A DNA stretch of 64,000 bases from contig CAZRGV010000010.1 of the NCBI GenBank assembly GCA_964599655.1, positions 1 through 64,000 on the forward strand. The letters run 5' to 3'. Of the stretch, positions 51,446 to 60,637 are shown in pieces. The stretch comes from CAZRGV01 sp964599655 (GTDB lineage Bacteria; Planctomycetota; Planctomycetia; Isosphaerales; Isosphaeraceae). Under the pieces are notes generated by a model that saw nothing but the letters and a program-made list of their open reading frames with translations, had not been told where the DNA came from and did not search any database. The number at the start of each line of letters is the position of its first letter. The stretch's first letter is position 1. Made by a program: the position numbers and the translations under genes.

Positions 51446-53599
51446 TCACGAGCCACTCAGGGAGCGGAACTCCCGCTCGTCGAGCACGCGGCCGCTCTTG
51501 GTCAGCTCGCGGCGGAGCGCGTGGGTCAGGTGGTTCATCGTGACGGGCGTGCCGTCGGCCGCGGCGAGGAAGGCCGCGGCAAGCACGGCGTTCTTGATCT
51601 CGCCGCCCGAGACCTCGAACCCGCGAGCCAGGCCCGACAGGTCTAGCCCCGGCTCTCGCTCGGCTTCGGGAGGGAACATCCCCTGCCAGATCCGCAGTCG
51701 GTCGGCTTCGCCAGGCATCGGAAAATCGACGAGGAACTGAAACCTGCGAACAAACGCCTCGTCCACGTCGCGCTTGCGGTTGGTGGCAAGAATGGTCACG
51801 CCATCGTAAGCCTCCATCCGCTGGAGCAGGTAGCTGATCTCGACATTGGCGTACCGGTCGTGCGCGTCTTTGACTTCGGTCCGCTTGCCGAAGAGAGCAT
51901 CGGCCTCGTCGAAGAACAGTGCGGCGCCCGAGAGGTGGGCCTCGTCGAAGACCTGTCGGAGTCGTTCCTCGGTCTCGCCGATGTATTTGCTCAGAACCCG
52001 CGACAGATCGATGCGGAAGAGGTCGACGCCCAGCTCGCGGGCCAGCACCTGCGCGGCCATCGTCTTGCCCGTGCCCGGCGGACCCGCGAAGAGGACGGTT
52101 AAGCCGCGACCCATCGGCAGCCGCCGTTCGAATCCCCAACGCTCCAGCACCTGTCTCTGATGCCGGACCCAGGCCACGGCCAGGTCGAGCTCGGCGTTGA
52201 TCCGATCCGGCACGACCAGTTCGTGTCGGGCATAGGGCAGCGGCAGCTTCTCCGACAGCGGCCCCATTACCGATCCGCCGACCTCACGGCAGGCCCGCGC
52301 CAGGTCGTCCCCGGACAGCCGGCGCTCTCCCGGAGGACGGAGCGCGACCTCGACCCTTGCCCGCCGGATCGCCCTCGCAATCCAGCCCGCGGAGAATCGG
52401 AATCGGGCGGCGAGGGTGTCGAGCACCTCGTCCTCGATCGGTTCGCCCCTCGGCAACAGAGCCCGCCAGAGTCTTGCTCGCAACGCGACGCCAGGCTCCT
52501 CCAGCCGGACCACCGCCGGTTCTCGAAGCGACGCCGCCGACGCCGGTTCCACCAGGTCCTCCGGAACCGCCAGCAACAACGGAGCGCGCACCTCCGCCAG
52601 GCCCGCCCAAATCTCTCGCCAGTCGAACGGCCCTTGCGGCCGGTCCGGCAACTTCAAAAGCAACGCGGCCCCGTACCACCGCGACTCCCGGCGCGCGATT
52701 TTGAGCCGATCGAGCCGTTCGGCCGCTTCGAGTTCGACGGTCACCAGCGGCAAACCGATCTCTGCGACCACGCCTCTCGCCACGGTGGACCGACCTCGAC
52801 CGGGCGGCCCGACCAGGATCAGGGGCGAGACTGGCCCCTCGCCCCTTCTCGCGGACGTCGCCCACGTGGCCAGCCTTGATCGGGTTGGATCATCCAGCAC
52901 GAGCCGGCCGAGGAGTCCCAGGTCCACCTCGTCGAGACGCAACCCCGGCCCCTCCGGACTGAGCCACTCGCCCGACACGAGCCGGCGGAGTACGTCGCGA
53001 GGCACGCGAAGCGACTGGCCGGTCAGTGGGTCGTCCCCCTCCAGGTCCAGCAAGCCGTCGCGGAAGAGCGGACGATCGACCAGCTCGATCGGCGAAGGCG
53101 CCTGATCCCCTCCTTCGATGTCCGCCAGCGCCAGCGCGAGACCCAGGGTCGGCCGGGTCCGACCGGCGTGGTCGTTCAGGTACGCAACAAGCCTCGCGAA
53201 CCGGCCGTCGAGCTCGACGGCCATCGCCAACAGAAGGGCCGCGAACTCAACGCCCTCGAGTCGGAATTCCCGCGCGACGCGATGCAACGGCAACGCGGAT
53301 CTCCGTGCCTCCAGGATCTCGAACGGCCAGGGCGCGATTCCAGGCGGCCTTTCCCGCCGCGAATCCGCTTTTTCCAGGCGGCTCGGTTGGCTCCAGGCCT
53401 CGGTCAGCTCCGCGATCAAACCCTCGGCCTCGCCGTCCTCGATCAGGAAGCCCTGGACAGCATCACCCGCCGGGCTCCGGCCTCGACGCCGTTGGCGCGC
53501 CAGGTGCCGGCTCAGTCGCTCGATCAGGACGCCGAAATCGACCGCCAGTTGTCGGCGAGCCGTTTCGGGAATCCCGGCGATGGAGGGTTTCGAGAACAT
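51446..53599 (-). CDS. eCIS AAA+ ATPase (Afp15-like), 717 aa
   Basis: Two AAA-type modules. The first (from about 250) has a degenerate loop GPPGRGRST, so it may bind but not split ATP. The second (from about 497) is intact: GPPGTGKT Walker A, LFFDEADALFG Walker B, and TNRKRDVDEAFVRRFQFLVDFPMP with the sensor and Arg finger, typical of the Afp15/PVC15 ATPase, the AAA+ found in nearly every eCIS cluster. The N-terminal 240 residues are helical and probably bind the apparatus. Its stop codon abuts the Lgt-like gene stop on the other strand, so it is transcribed separately from its own promoter near 53600-53730. Confidence 0.92.
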   Translation of the reverse strand: MFSKPSIAGIPETARRQLAVDFGVLIERLSRHLARQRRRGRSPAGDAVQGFLIEDGEAEGLIAELTEAWSQPSRLEKADSRRERPPGIAPWPFEILEARRSALPLHRVAREFRLEGVEFAALLLAMAVELDGRFARLVAYLNDHAGRTRPTLGLALALADIEGGDQAPSPIELVDRPLFRDGLLDLEGDDPLTGQSLRVPRDVLRRLVSGEWLSPEGPGLRLDEVDLGLLGRLVLDDPTRSRLATWATSARRGEGPVSPLILVGPPGRGRSTVARGVVAEIGLPLVTVELEAAERLDRLKIARRESRWYGAALLLKLPDRPQGPFDWREIWAGLAEVRAPLLLAVPEDLVEPASAASLREPAVVRLEEPGVALRARLWRALLPRGEPIEDEVLDTLAARFRFSAGWIARAIRRARVEVALRPPGERRLSGDDLARACREVGGSVMGPLSEKLPLPYARHELVVPDRINAELDLAVAWVRHQRQVLERWGFERRLPMGRGLTVLFAGPPGTGKTMAAQVLARELGVDLFRIDLSRVLSKYIGETEERLRQVFDEAHLSGAALFFDEADALFGKRTEVKDAHDRYANVEISYLLQRMEAYDGVTILATNRKRDVDEAFVRRFQFLVDFPMPGEADRLRIWQGMFPPEAEREPGLDLSGLARGFEVSGGEIKNAVLAAAFLAAADGTPVTMNHLTHALRRELTKSGRVLDEREFRSLSGS

Positions 53600-53732
53600 G
53601 GCTCGCCGATCACACTCGCACGCCCATCGTCGCCCGTCTCACACCTTCATCCTAGCGAGCTGTTGGGTTGAGTTCACGCTCGGGATTTGAAGAGCGGTCA
53701 CAATCGGCTTCGACCCGGCTTTCGGTCGCTGG

Positions 53733-54752
53733 CTACCCTCGATCGTGGTAGAGCGAGTCCTTCAGGGAGAGGTTCTGACGGGTCTCGGCCGCCTGCTGGG
53801 CCTTGAGGGCGATCTCGGTGATCCGGCAGGCTTCGTGCAACGTGAGTGGGGGCGGAGCCTCGCCGCGGAGCGATCGGGCGAACTGCGTGAAGAGGTCCGT
53901 CTGGGGGCGGGTCTCGATCGCCTGAGGTGGGCCGTCGCCGGTGGTAAGCATCACCTTGTGCTCGACGAGCGACATCTCAATGACGCCGCGGGTTCCGGCA
54001 ATGCGCAGGCGTTCGTCGCCGTGCGTGGGCGCGGCCTCGGGGCGAAGGTAATCGAGTGTCAGCGCGGTGACACCGCCGTTGTTCATGCTCAGCATAAACG
54101 CGGCCTGACTGCCGCAGGCCGGGAAGTCCGGGTGCGCCGTTGTCCCTTCGCGACCCTGGACCTCGGTGAAGACGTCGCCGAGGATCCAATGCAACCAGTC
54201 AAAGGCGTGGATACCAACCCAGGGGGCGATGCCAGGGAAGGTCGCACGGTTTCGGTAGAATTCCGGGCGAGACGTGCCCCACTTGTAGGACTTCTGGCTG
54301 AAGCTGAGCAACGGATCGCCGACCTTGCCCTCACGGACAGCCTCGCGGACGGCGGCCAGCTCGGGCACGCTGCGCATGGTGTGCATGGGAACGAGGGCGG
54401 CCCCGGTCTTCCGTGCCGTCCGGAACAACTCTTCGAGGGTGGGCAAATCCATCGCGAGCGGCTTCTCGGCCATCACGGGCAAGCCACGTTCGAGACAGAG
54501 TCGGGTCCACATGGGAATGCGATCGCAGCGACAGCAGACCTGGACCACGTCCAGCCGTTCGGCATCGAGCATCTTGCGGGCGTCGTCGTAGCGTCGCGTT
54601 TCGGGTGACTGTCCAGGAGCGTGGTCGAAGGCGCCGGTCGTCTCCTCCGGGCCAGCGGTGGCGACGGCGACGAGCTCCAGGCCAGGGACGCGCCGCAACG
54701 AGGGGGCGTAGGTCTGCCAGTGTCCCGTCGCTCCGATCAGCCCGAGTCGCAT
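53733..54752 (-). CDS. Gfo/Idh/MocA-family oxidoreductase, 339 aa
   Basis: The NAD(P)-binding start MRLGLIGATGHWQTYA and the catalytic-type motif MAEKPLAMDLPTLEEL are both present; the C-terminal part with YKWGTSRPEFYRNRATFPGIAPWVGIHAFDWLHWILGD fits the oxidoreductase dimer domain. There is no signal peptide, so unlike the one at 24510 it acts in the cytoplasm. Substrate is not evident. It is in a minus-strand block with the DUF1501 gene 41 bases upstream, so these may share a transcript. Confidence 0.87.
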   Translation of the reverse strand: MRLGLIGATGHWQTYAPSLRRVPGLELVAVATAGPEETTGAFDHAPGQSPETRRYDDARKMLDAERLDVVQVCCRCDRIPMWTRLCLERGLPVMAEKPLAMDLPTLEELFRTARKTGAALVPMHTMRSVPELAAVREAVREGKVGDPLLSFSQKSYKWGTSRPEFYRNRATFPGIAPWVGIHAFDWLHWILGDVFTEVQGREGTTAHPDFPACGSQAAFMLSMNNGGVTALTLDYLRPEAAPTHGDERLRIAGTRGVIEMSLVEHKVMLTTGDGPPQAIETRPQTDLFTQFARSLRGEAPPPLTLHEACRITEIALKAQQAAETRQNLSLKDSLYHDRG

Positions 54753-54793
54753 GATGTCTCACCTTTCGCCGGGCGGGTCAGCGTCCGTGACGC

Positions 54794-56242
54794 TCACGCG
54801 GAGACGATCTCCCGGATGACCTGCCCCTCGACGAAGGTCAGGCGCTCGTCGCGTCCCAGGTGGGGATAGGTCAGCCGTCGTTGGTCCAAGCCGAGCTGGT
54901 GCAGGATCGTCGCGTGGATGTCGCGGAAATGGTGGGGTTGCTCGACCGCGCGGAGGCCGATCGCGTCGGTGGCACCGACGACCTGGCCTCCCCGGATACC
55001 GCCACCGGCCATCCACATCGAGAAGCCGAGGTTGTGGTGATCGCGACCGCGACCGGATTGCGCCTCTGGGGAGCGGCCGAACTCGCCGCCCCACAGGACC
55101 AGGGTGCGGTCAAGCATTCCCCGACGTTTCAGGTCCTTGAGCAAGCCGGCGACGGGCTTGTCGGTCTCGGCGGCCTTGCGGAGGTGGTTCTCCTCGATGT
55201 CGCTGTGGGCGTCCCACTGCATGTCGCCTGGGCCGCCGCCCGAGACGACGCAGACGAACCGCACGCCCTGCTCGACGAGCTTCCTCGCCAGAAGGCAGCG
55301 CCGGCCGTAGTCGTGGGTCGGCTCGACCCCCACGCCGTACAGGTCGAGCGTCTCTTGAGGCTCCCGGGAGAGGTCGAGGACGTCGGGGGCCTCGAGCTGC
55401 ATCTTGAAGGCCAGGTCGTAGGCGTTGATCCGGGCGGAGAACTCCTCGTCGCCGGGCTCGAGTGTGGCGTTGTTCAAGGTATGAATCAGATCCAGCGTTT
55501 TCCGACGGCGGTCGAGCGTGATCCCCGGCGGCAGGTCGAGGTTCAGCACGGGGCGCTCGCCGGGACGGAACATGGTGGGCTGATAGACGGCCGGCAGGAA
55601 GCCGTGGGCATACATCGGCTGGCCCGCTTCGAGGGCGCCCTTCGGGTCGGGCATCACCACATAGGCCGGCAACGAGTCGCTCTCTGAGCCGAGGCCGTAA
55701 AGAATCCAGGAACCCATACTCGGGAAGCCTGGCACGATCCGGCCGGTAAAGAGCTCGTACTGGGCGGCCGAGTGGACCACCATGTCGCCATGGCAGGAGC
55801 GGATCACGGCGATGTCGTCGATGCAGGAGGCGGTTTCCGGAAAGAGGTCGGAGACCTCGATGCCGCTCTCTCCATACTTCTTGAAGGTGCGGCGGACCCC
55901 GAGGAGCTTGGCATCACCCTGAATTTGTTGATACTTGGCTTCGCCAAACTCCTTGGGGCGCGGCTGGCCTTCGAGCTTGTTCAGGAGGGGCTTCGGGTCG
56001 AACGTTTCCAGGTGGCTGGGCCCACCCGCCATGAAGAGAAAAATCACCGAGTCGGCATGGGCCGGCAGGTGCGGCGGCTTGGGGGCCAGCGGATCATTGA
56101 CACCCGCGCGGGCCTGCTCTCGTTCGAGGATCGAGGCGAGTGCCAGACCGCCGAAACCGGCAAAGGCGTCGCGGATGAACTCGCGACGCGTGCGAGTGGG
56201 CTGGCTGTGGAGACGTGGGCGTCCCTGGATCTTATTGAACAT
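54794..56242 (-). CDS. DUF1501 protein (Tat-exported), 482 aa
   Basis: A Planctomycete DUF1501 protein, an alkaline-phosphatase/sulfatase-like fold of unknown role. The start I chose (56242) begins a twin-arginine signal, TRREFIRDAFAGFGGLALAS. The hallmark strings are SVIFLFMAGGPSHLETFDPKPLL, VIRSCHGDMVVHSAAQYELFTGRI, WDAHSDIEENHLRKAAETDKP and LVLWGGEFGRSPEAQ followed by GRDHHNLGFSMWMAGGGIRGG. It overlaps the end of the DUF1549/1553 gene by 11 bases, the usual arrangement for this pair. It is probably periplasmic and works with that partner. Confidence 0.9.
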   Translation of the reverse strand: MFNKIQGRPRLHSQPTRTRREFIRDAFAGFGGLALASILEREQARAGVNDPLAPKPPHLPAHADSVIFLFMAGGPSHLETFDPKPLLNKLEGQPRPKEFGEAKYQQIQGDAKLLGVRRTFKKYGESGIEVSDLFPETASCIDDIAVIRSCHGDMVVHSAAQYELFTGRIVPGFPSMGSWILYGLGSESDSLPAYVVMPDPKGALEAGQPMYAHGFLPAVYQPTMFRPGERPVLNLDLPPGITLDRRRKTLDLIHTLNNATLEPGDEEFSARINAYDLAFKMQLEAPDVLDLSREPQETLDLYGVGVEPTHDYGRRCLLARKLVEQGVRFVCVVSGGGPGDMQWDAHSDIEENHLRKAAETDKPVAGLLKDLKRRGMLDRTLVLWGGEFGRSPEAQSGRGRDHHNLGFSMWMAGGGIRGGQVVGATDAIGLRAVEQPHHFRDIHATILHQLGLDQRRLTYPHLGRDERLTFVEGQVIREIVSA

Positions 56243-58562
56243 AGAGAAACCCGTTGAGGTTGAAGACCGCCAGGGCGAACTCCTCCAGCGGCTGGTCGCC
56301 GAGGAACGCGAGCGAGGCGGCCCGCTCAGCCTCGTTGGGGGCCCGGCCCAGGGCGAGCCAGAAGGCACGGTCCACGACCCGTGACAGGTCGCCGCCCGAC
56401 TCGTTGCGGAGACGGTTGGCGAACGCACGGGCCAGGTCGTTCGAGAGGGCCCCATTCAGTAAGGCGAGGGCCTGAGGAGCGTGGGTACTCGACTCGCGGC
56501 GGGGGCAACTCGTCTGCAAGGCCGGGGCGTCGAAGACCTCCAGGAAGGGGAGCCGGAGGTTTCGCTTGGCGAACAGGTACACGGTTCGCCGGTCATGCTC
56601 GCTCGTCTGGGGCGTCACTTGCCACTGTGAGGGTTTGTAAAGCAAGTCCACAAGCCCGGGATCCACGGGCACGATGACGCTCGGCCCGCCGGCCTTGAGG
56701 TTCAATCGCCACGAGATGGCCAGCATGGCGTCTCGAATCTCCTCGGCCGAGAGGCGACGGCGTGGGAACTGCCAGAGCAGGCGGTCCTCCGGGTCGCTTT
56801 GGCGGGCCTCAGCCGCGATCGAGGAACGGCCGGACTGGCGATAGGTCGCACTCAGGACGATCGTTCGGTGCAACGGCTTGAGCCGCCAGCCGTCGCGAAG
56901 GAACTCGGAGGTCAACCAGTCGAGCAGCTCGGGGTGGCTGGGCCGGTCCCCCTTCGTGCCGAAGTCGTTGACGGTCCGCACCAACCCATTTCCGAAGTGT
57001 GAGGCCCAGACCCGGTTGACCAGAACGCGGGCGGTCAACGGGTGCTCGGGCGAAGCCAGCCAGCGGGCTAGCTGGGTCCTGGGATCGGGGACGTCGACCG
57101 GCAGTTCGGACAGCGAGTCAGGAACGAGGACGCTGGGAGGTCGCGGGCCGACTTTTTCCCCTTTGTTCTCCCAGATCCCGCGACGGAGAACGTGAATCTC
57201 GGTTCGTTGCGACGGGTCGTTCGCGGTTGCGGGGATGGTCGGCGGAGGCGGAGGCATGGCATCGCCGAGGGCCTCGATCCGCTCGCTCAGACGCTTCTTC
57301 TCGGCGTCTCCCGCCGAGCGCATTCGGCGCTTCAGCCCTGCGATCTCCTCCTTGAGGGCCTGCACGCGGGTCTCCCAGCTCTTCACTTCGGAATCCGGGG
57401 CGAGGCGGACGTCGTGCTCCTGGGTCGCGGCCAGGTACGCCTGGAGGTGGTAGTAATCCTGCTGGCTGATCGGCTCGAGCTTGTGGTTGTGGCAGCGGGC
57501 GCAACCGATCGTCAGGCCGAGGAAGGCCGAGCCGATGATGTCGGTCCGCTCGGTCAAGACCTCATTGCGACTGAGTGCGATCTCAGGGTTGCCGGCATTG
57601 CGTCGGACAGGGCCGAGCCGATGGAAGATCGACGCCGAGAGGCACTCCGGGTCCTCCGGCCCGATCTCGTCGCCGGCGATCTGCTCGGTGAGGAACTGGT
57701 TGAAGGGCTTGTCACGGTTCAGGCTGTCGATGACATAGTCGCGGTAGCGCCAGGAATCGGGCACGGTCCGATCATACTCGTAACCTTCCGTCTCGGCGTA
57801 ACGGACGACGTCGAGCCAGTGCTGCGCCCATCGCTCGCCATAGCGTGGGCTATCGAGAAGTCGATCGACGAGCCTCGCGTCGGCGTCGGGCGAGGAGTCT
57901 TGCTCAAAGGCGTTGATTTCTTCGGGCGTCGGCGGCAGGCCGGTCAGGTCGAACGTGACGCGGCGAATCCACTCGGCACGGCTCGCCGGAGGCGCGAGGG
58001 TCCATCCCTTCGGTTCCAGTTTCGCCAGGACGAACGCGTCGATCGGGTTGGTGACGCGGGACGTGTCCTCGACCTTGGGCGGCGACGGATGCGTCAACGG
58101 CTGGAAGGCCCAGTGCCGCCTCGCCTCGTCGAGGCCCGTGGAGTCCGACGCCTGAGCTTTGGTTTCCGGCGCGGGGGCTCCCTGTTTGATCCAGGTTTCG
58201 AAGTCCGTGATGGTCGCGTCGGGGAGCCTTGGCGCTTTCGGGGGCATCGCGAGCCCGTCCTCGTGGCGGATCGCCAGCAGGATCAAACTCTCGCCCGCTT
58301 CGCCCGGCACGAGCGCCGGACCAGAGTCGCCGCCCTGCAGCATCGCGCTGCGGGAGTCGAGCCTCAGGCCCCCTCGCAACCGTTTCGCGCCGGAGGAGTG
58401 GCACGAATAGCACTTCGAGACCAGGACGGGCTCGATCTTCTCCCGAAAGAAGCTCCACCCCTCCGGATCGGATGGATCGCCTCCCCGGACGAGCCCCACG
58501 CCCGGGCCAAGCCCGAGGATCGCGATCCCCATCAAGAGCGCGGCGCGGCGCGTCGTGGGCAT
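56232..58562 (-). CDS. DUF1549/DUF1553 protein with Planctomycete cytochrome C-like domain, 776 aa
   Basis: I start at 58562, where a hydrophobic signal sequence begins (TTRRAALLMGIAILGLGPGVGL) with a GGAG upstream. The heme-binding motif CYSCH lies at about residue 50, in the Planctomycete-type cytochrome C-like domain, followed by DUF1549 (RRVTFDLTGLPPTPEEI, YGERWAQHWLDVVRYAET) and DUF1553 (RTQLARWLASPEHPLTARVLVNRVWASHFG, PRRRLSAEEIRDAMLAISWRLN). Such proteins are exported and always paired with DUF1501; their reaction is not established, though electron transfer in polysaccharide or sulfatase metabolism is often proposed. The frame is open upstream but that part has no signal features. Confidence 0.9.
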   Translation of the reverse strand: MPTTRRAALLMGIAILGLGPGVGLVRGGDPSDPEGWSFFREKIEPVLVSKCYSCHSSGAKRLRGGLRLDSRSAMLQGGDSGPALVPGEAGESLILLAIRHEDGLAMPPKAPRLPDATITDFETWIKQGAPAPETKAQASDSTGLDEARRHWAFQPLTHPSPPKVEDTSRVTNPIDAFVLAKLEPKGWTLAPPASRAEWIRRVTFDLTGLPPTPEEINAFEQDSSPDADARLVDRLLDSPRYGERWAQHWLDVVRYAETEGYEYDRTVPDSWRYRDYVIDSLNRDKPFNQFLTEQIAGDEIGPEDPECLSASIFHRLGPVRRNAGNPEIALSRNEVLTERTDIIGSAFLGLTIGCARCHNHKLEPISQQDYYHLQAYLAATQEHDVRLAPDSEVKSWETRVQALKEEIAGLKRRMRSAGDAEKKRLSERIEALGDAMPPPPPTIPATANDPSQRTEIHVLRRGIWENKGEKVGPRPPSVLVPDSLSELPVDVPDPRTQLARWLASPEHPLTARVLVNRVWASHFGNGLVRTVNDFGTKGDRPSHPELLDWLTSEFLRDGWRLKPLHRTIVLSATYRQSGRSSIAAEARQSDPEDRLLWQFPRRRLSAEEIRDAMLAISWRLNLKAGGPSVIVPVDPGLVDLLYKPSQWQVTPQTSEHDRRTVYLFAKRNLRLPFLEVFDAPALQTSCPRRESSTHAPQALALLNGALSNDLARAFANRLRNESGGDLSRVVDRAFWLALGRAPNEAERAASLAFLGDQPLEEFALAVFNLNGFLYVQ

Positions 58563-59968
58563 GATTGACGTCTCCAAGGGCACTCGGAGGCAAGCCACGG
58601 TCCGACCGTTTGCGTAACCAATATTGAACACCCCGCGGATCAACGACGCCAGCCCGAACCCCGTCATTCGCTCGCCATCGATCGACTCAATGCCTTCGCG
58701 ACGTGTGGACCGCGAGACCGATTCTGTTTCGGCCTTGACGCGGCCGGAAACGCCAATATGCCCGAAGCCCCTATGTATCAGGGGTTTAAGCATGCTGGGG
58801 TCTGTGGAAAATTCTCGTTCTCATCTCGCGTCGCGTGGTTCAAGCCTGGCCTGGATGTCGATTCGAGGCGAGACCTTCGGCCGATTCGATCGGTTGTCGG
58901 ACGGCGAAGGATCGGAGGGCCGAGGCGTATTGGCGGGGCCGGATCTCCGCGAGAGGATGCAAAACCAGATCAGACAACCCGTCCTGGTCGAGGGCCACAA
59001 GGGCGCGATCCCAGACCAGGGCATCGTCCCCATCGAACCGACCGAATGGAGACAAACCCGCGACTCTCCCGAACCGCGGATTTCGCAACGTCATGGCCAC
59101 GCTCCGATCCTCCGGATTGAACGTGGGCCTGGCGACGTTCACCGGTGGAGAGAATCCCGTTCATGATGCCGTCGGCGGGGTGACGGTGACGCAACACGCG
59201 ACGACTTGGGACAGACTGCCGGTCCAGCTCCGGCGAGTGGCTCAACGGACGCTCCCGCGGCTGCTCCGCCTGGACAACGGAGACGAGTCGTCGTCCAGGC
59301 GCCCCCGCCAGTCGCGGCGTCAGCTGTCGTCCTCGATCTCCTCCGTCTGCTGGACGATCACGGAAAGGTCTTGGAGACTGCCTTCCACAAAACCCGGTCC
59401 CTCGATGGCGCCGTAACAGTTGGACTCACTCACGTATCTCATTCTGAACCGTGAACGTGTACCGGAAACGAAACCCGGATCGAGGGCATGCCCACTCACT
59501 CGGCGAACGATACGAGTCGCCGTTCATTCGGTTGAAATGAGCGTTCCTGTCCGAGCGGAATCCAGCGGCTTTGGGGCCTGAGCGGCTGGGATGGGTTTCT
59601 CTGAGTTTTGGTCGATCACGCACGCGACGCGGACCTATGGGATAATCCTGCGCGCCGGGCCGAACGGTAACGGCGGTCGCGCCGAATTCCGCGACGGCTT
59701 GATCGGTCGCCGATCCTCCGATCAAGGCGACGGCGCTTCCGAACGTCTCTCGTGACACTTCTGCAAGATTTCCAACACCATGCTGTAACACGATGTATGT
59801 TAAAAACATGTTGACATACAACAGAAAAGTCCGTTACGCCATTCGTAAAATGGACACCGCGACCGTCTCATCAGAAATCCACAGTCGGAAGAGGCCTGAG
59901 AAGTGCGGTGAATCGGATATTGTGGAATCGCGGAGGCACGGTGGCGTGGGCCCGGTTTTCTTGCGAGA
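58563..59968. other. Long region without a convincing gene
   Basis: This 1.4-kb stretch has no frame with recognised domains or good codon bias, although several short frames are open on both strands. There is a small hairpin at 58768-58784 (cccct/agggg). At the right end, 59794-59820, is an inverted repeat with a consensus -35 box just before the sigma-factor gene. Degraded coding sequence is possible on the minus strand near 58840-59142, but I cannot support it. Confidence 0.5.
59794..59820 (+). promoter_or_regulatory. Inverted repeat and -35-like box upstream of the sigma-factor gene
   Basis: tgtatgt (59794-59800) and acataca (59814-59820) form a perfect 7-bp inverted repeat across 13 bases. 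A TTGACA at 59811-59816 overlaps the right arm. No good -10 is seen at the proper spacing (ttacgc at 59834-59839), so if a promoter is present it may need an activator; alternatively the repeat is a repressor site. Confidence 0.35.
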
Positions 59969-60637
59969 ATGTTGGTGACGGTTTCCCCCCTAGACAGGAT
60001 GCCTGATGTGACGGGACCGATGATGCTCCCAGAGCCACCGGCCGATTCCGGCAGCGAGGCTCTGCTTGGTGACGCCGCTCGTGGCGACGTGGTCGCCCTG
60101 GACAGACTGCTGGACCGGCATCGGGAGCGATTGCGCCGGATGGTGGCCTTTCGGCTCGACGCGAGCCTGGCCACCCACGTCGATGCCTCCGACATCGTAC
60201 AGGAGGCCCTGGCCGACGCGGCGCGGAAGCTGCCCGACTACTCTCGCAAGCGCCCCTTGCCGTTCTATCCGTGGCTTCACCGTCTGGCCACCGAGCGGCT
60301 GTTGCAGGCACGTCGACGGTATCGTCGGGAAGGGAAAAATGTGGCCTGGGTCGACAGCTCGGCGAATTTTCTCGTCGATCGGTTCGTCGCCCGGGACGCG
60401 ACGCCGGCACACGCCTTGATCCGCGCCGAGCAGCGAACGCGGGTTCGCGACGCCCTGGAACACCTGGATCCGGCCGATCGTGAGATGCTCGTCCTGCGCT
60501 ATCTGGAGGATCTGACGTTCCCCGAGATCGCGGCCATCCTGGGCATCGCCGAGGGCGCGGCGAAGATGCGTCACCTTCGTGCCCTGCGGCGGATTCGGGC
60601 GCTCGTTGAGAAGGATGCGGCGGAGTCGGGCTCATGA
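59969..60637 (+). CDS. ECF-family sigma factor, 222 aa
   Basis: Region 2 is GDVVALDRLLDRHRERLRRMVAFRLD to HVDASDIVQEALADAARKLPDY, and region 4 is LDPADREMLVLRYLEDLTFPEIAAILGIAEGAAKMRHLRALRRIRAL, with a helix-turn-helix. This matches the Planctomycete ECF subgroup that is encoded beside Ser/Thr kinases. The longest start is the ATG at 59969; ATGs at 59999 and 60020 (the latter after GGGA) are also possible. It overlaps the kinase start by 4 bases (ATGA), so the two are coupled and the kinase likely controls this factor. Confidence 0.9.
   Translation: MLVTVSPLDRMPDVTGPMMLPEPPADSGSEALLGDAARGDVVALDRLLDRHRERLRRMVAFRLDASLATHVDASDIVQEALADAARKLPDYSRKRPLPFYPWLHRLATERLLQARRRYRREGKNVAWVDSSANFLVDRFVARDATPAHALIRAEQRTRVRDALEHLDPADREMLVLRYLEDLTFPEIAAILGIAEGAAKMRHLRALRRIRALVEKDAAESGS

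Noticed and set aside
26582..53599. Prophage or R-type pyocin
   Set aside because: No lysis, integrase, head, portal or terminase genes; the AAA+ ATPase, DUF4255, LysM adaptor and DUF4157 genes fit eCIS instead.
26582..53599. Type VI secretion system
   Set aside because: No TssJLM membrane complex, ClpV or Hcp-type tube genes; the AAA+ protein is Afp15-like.
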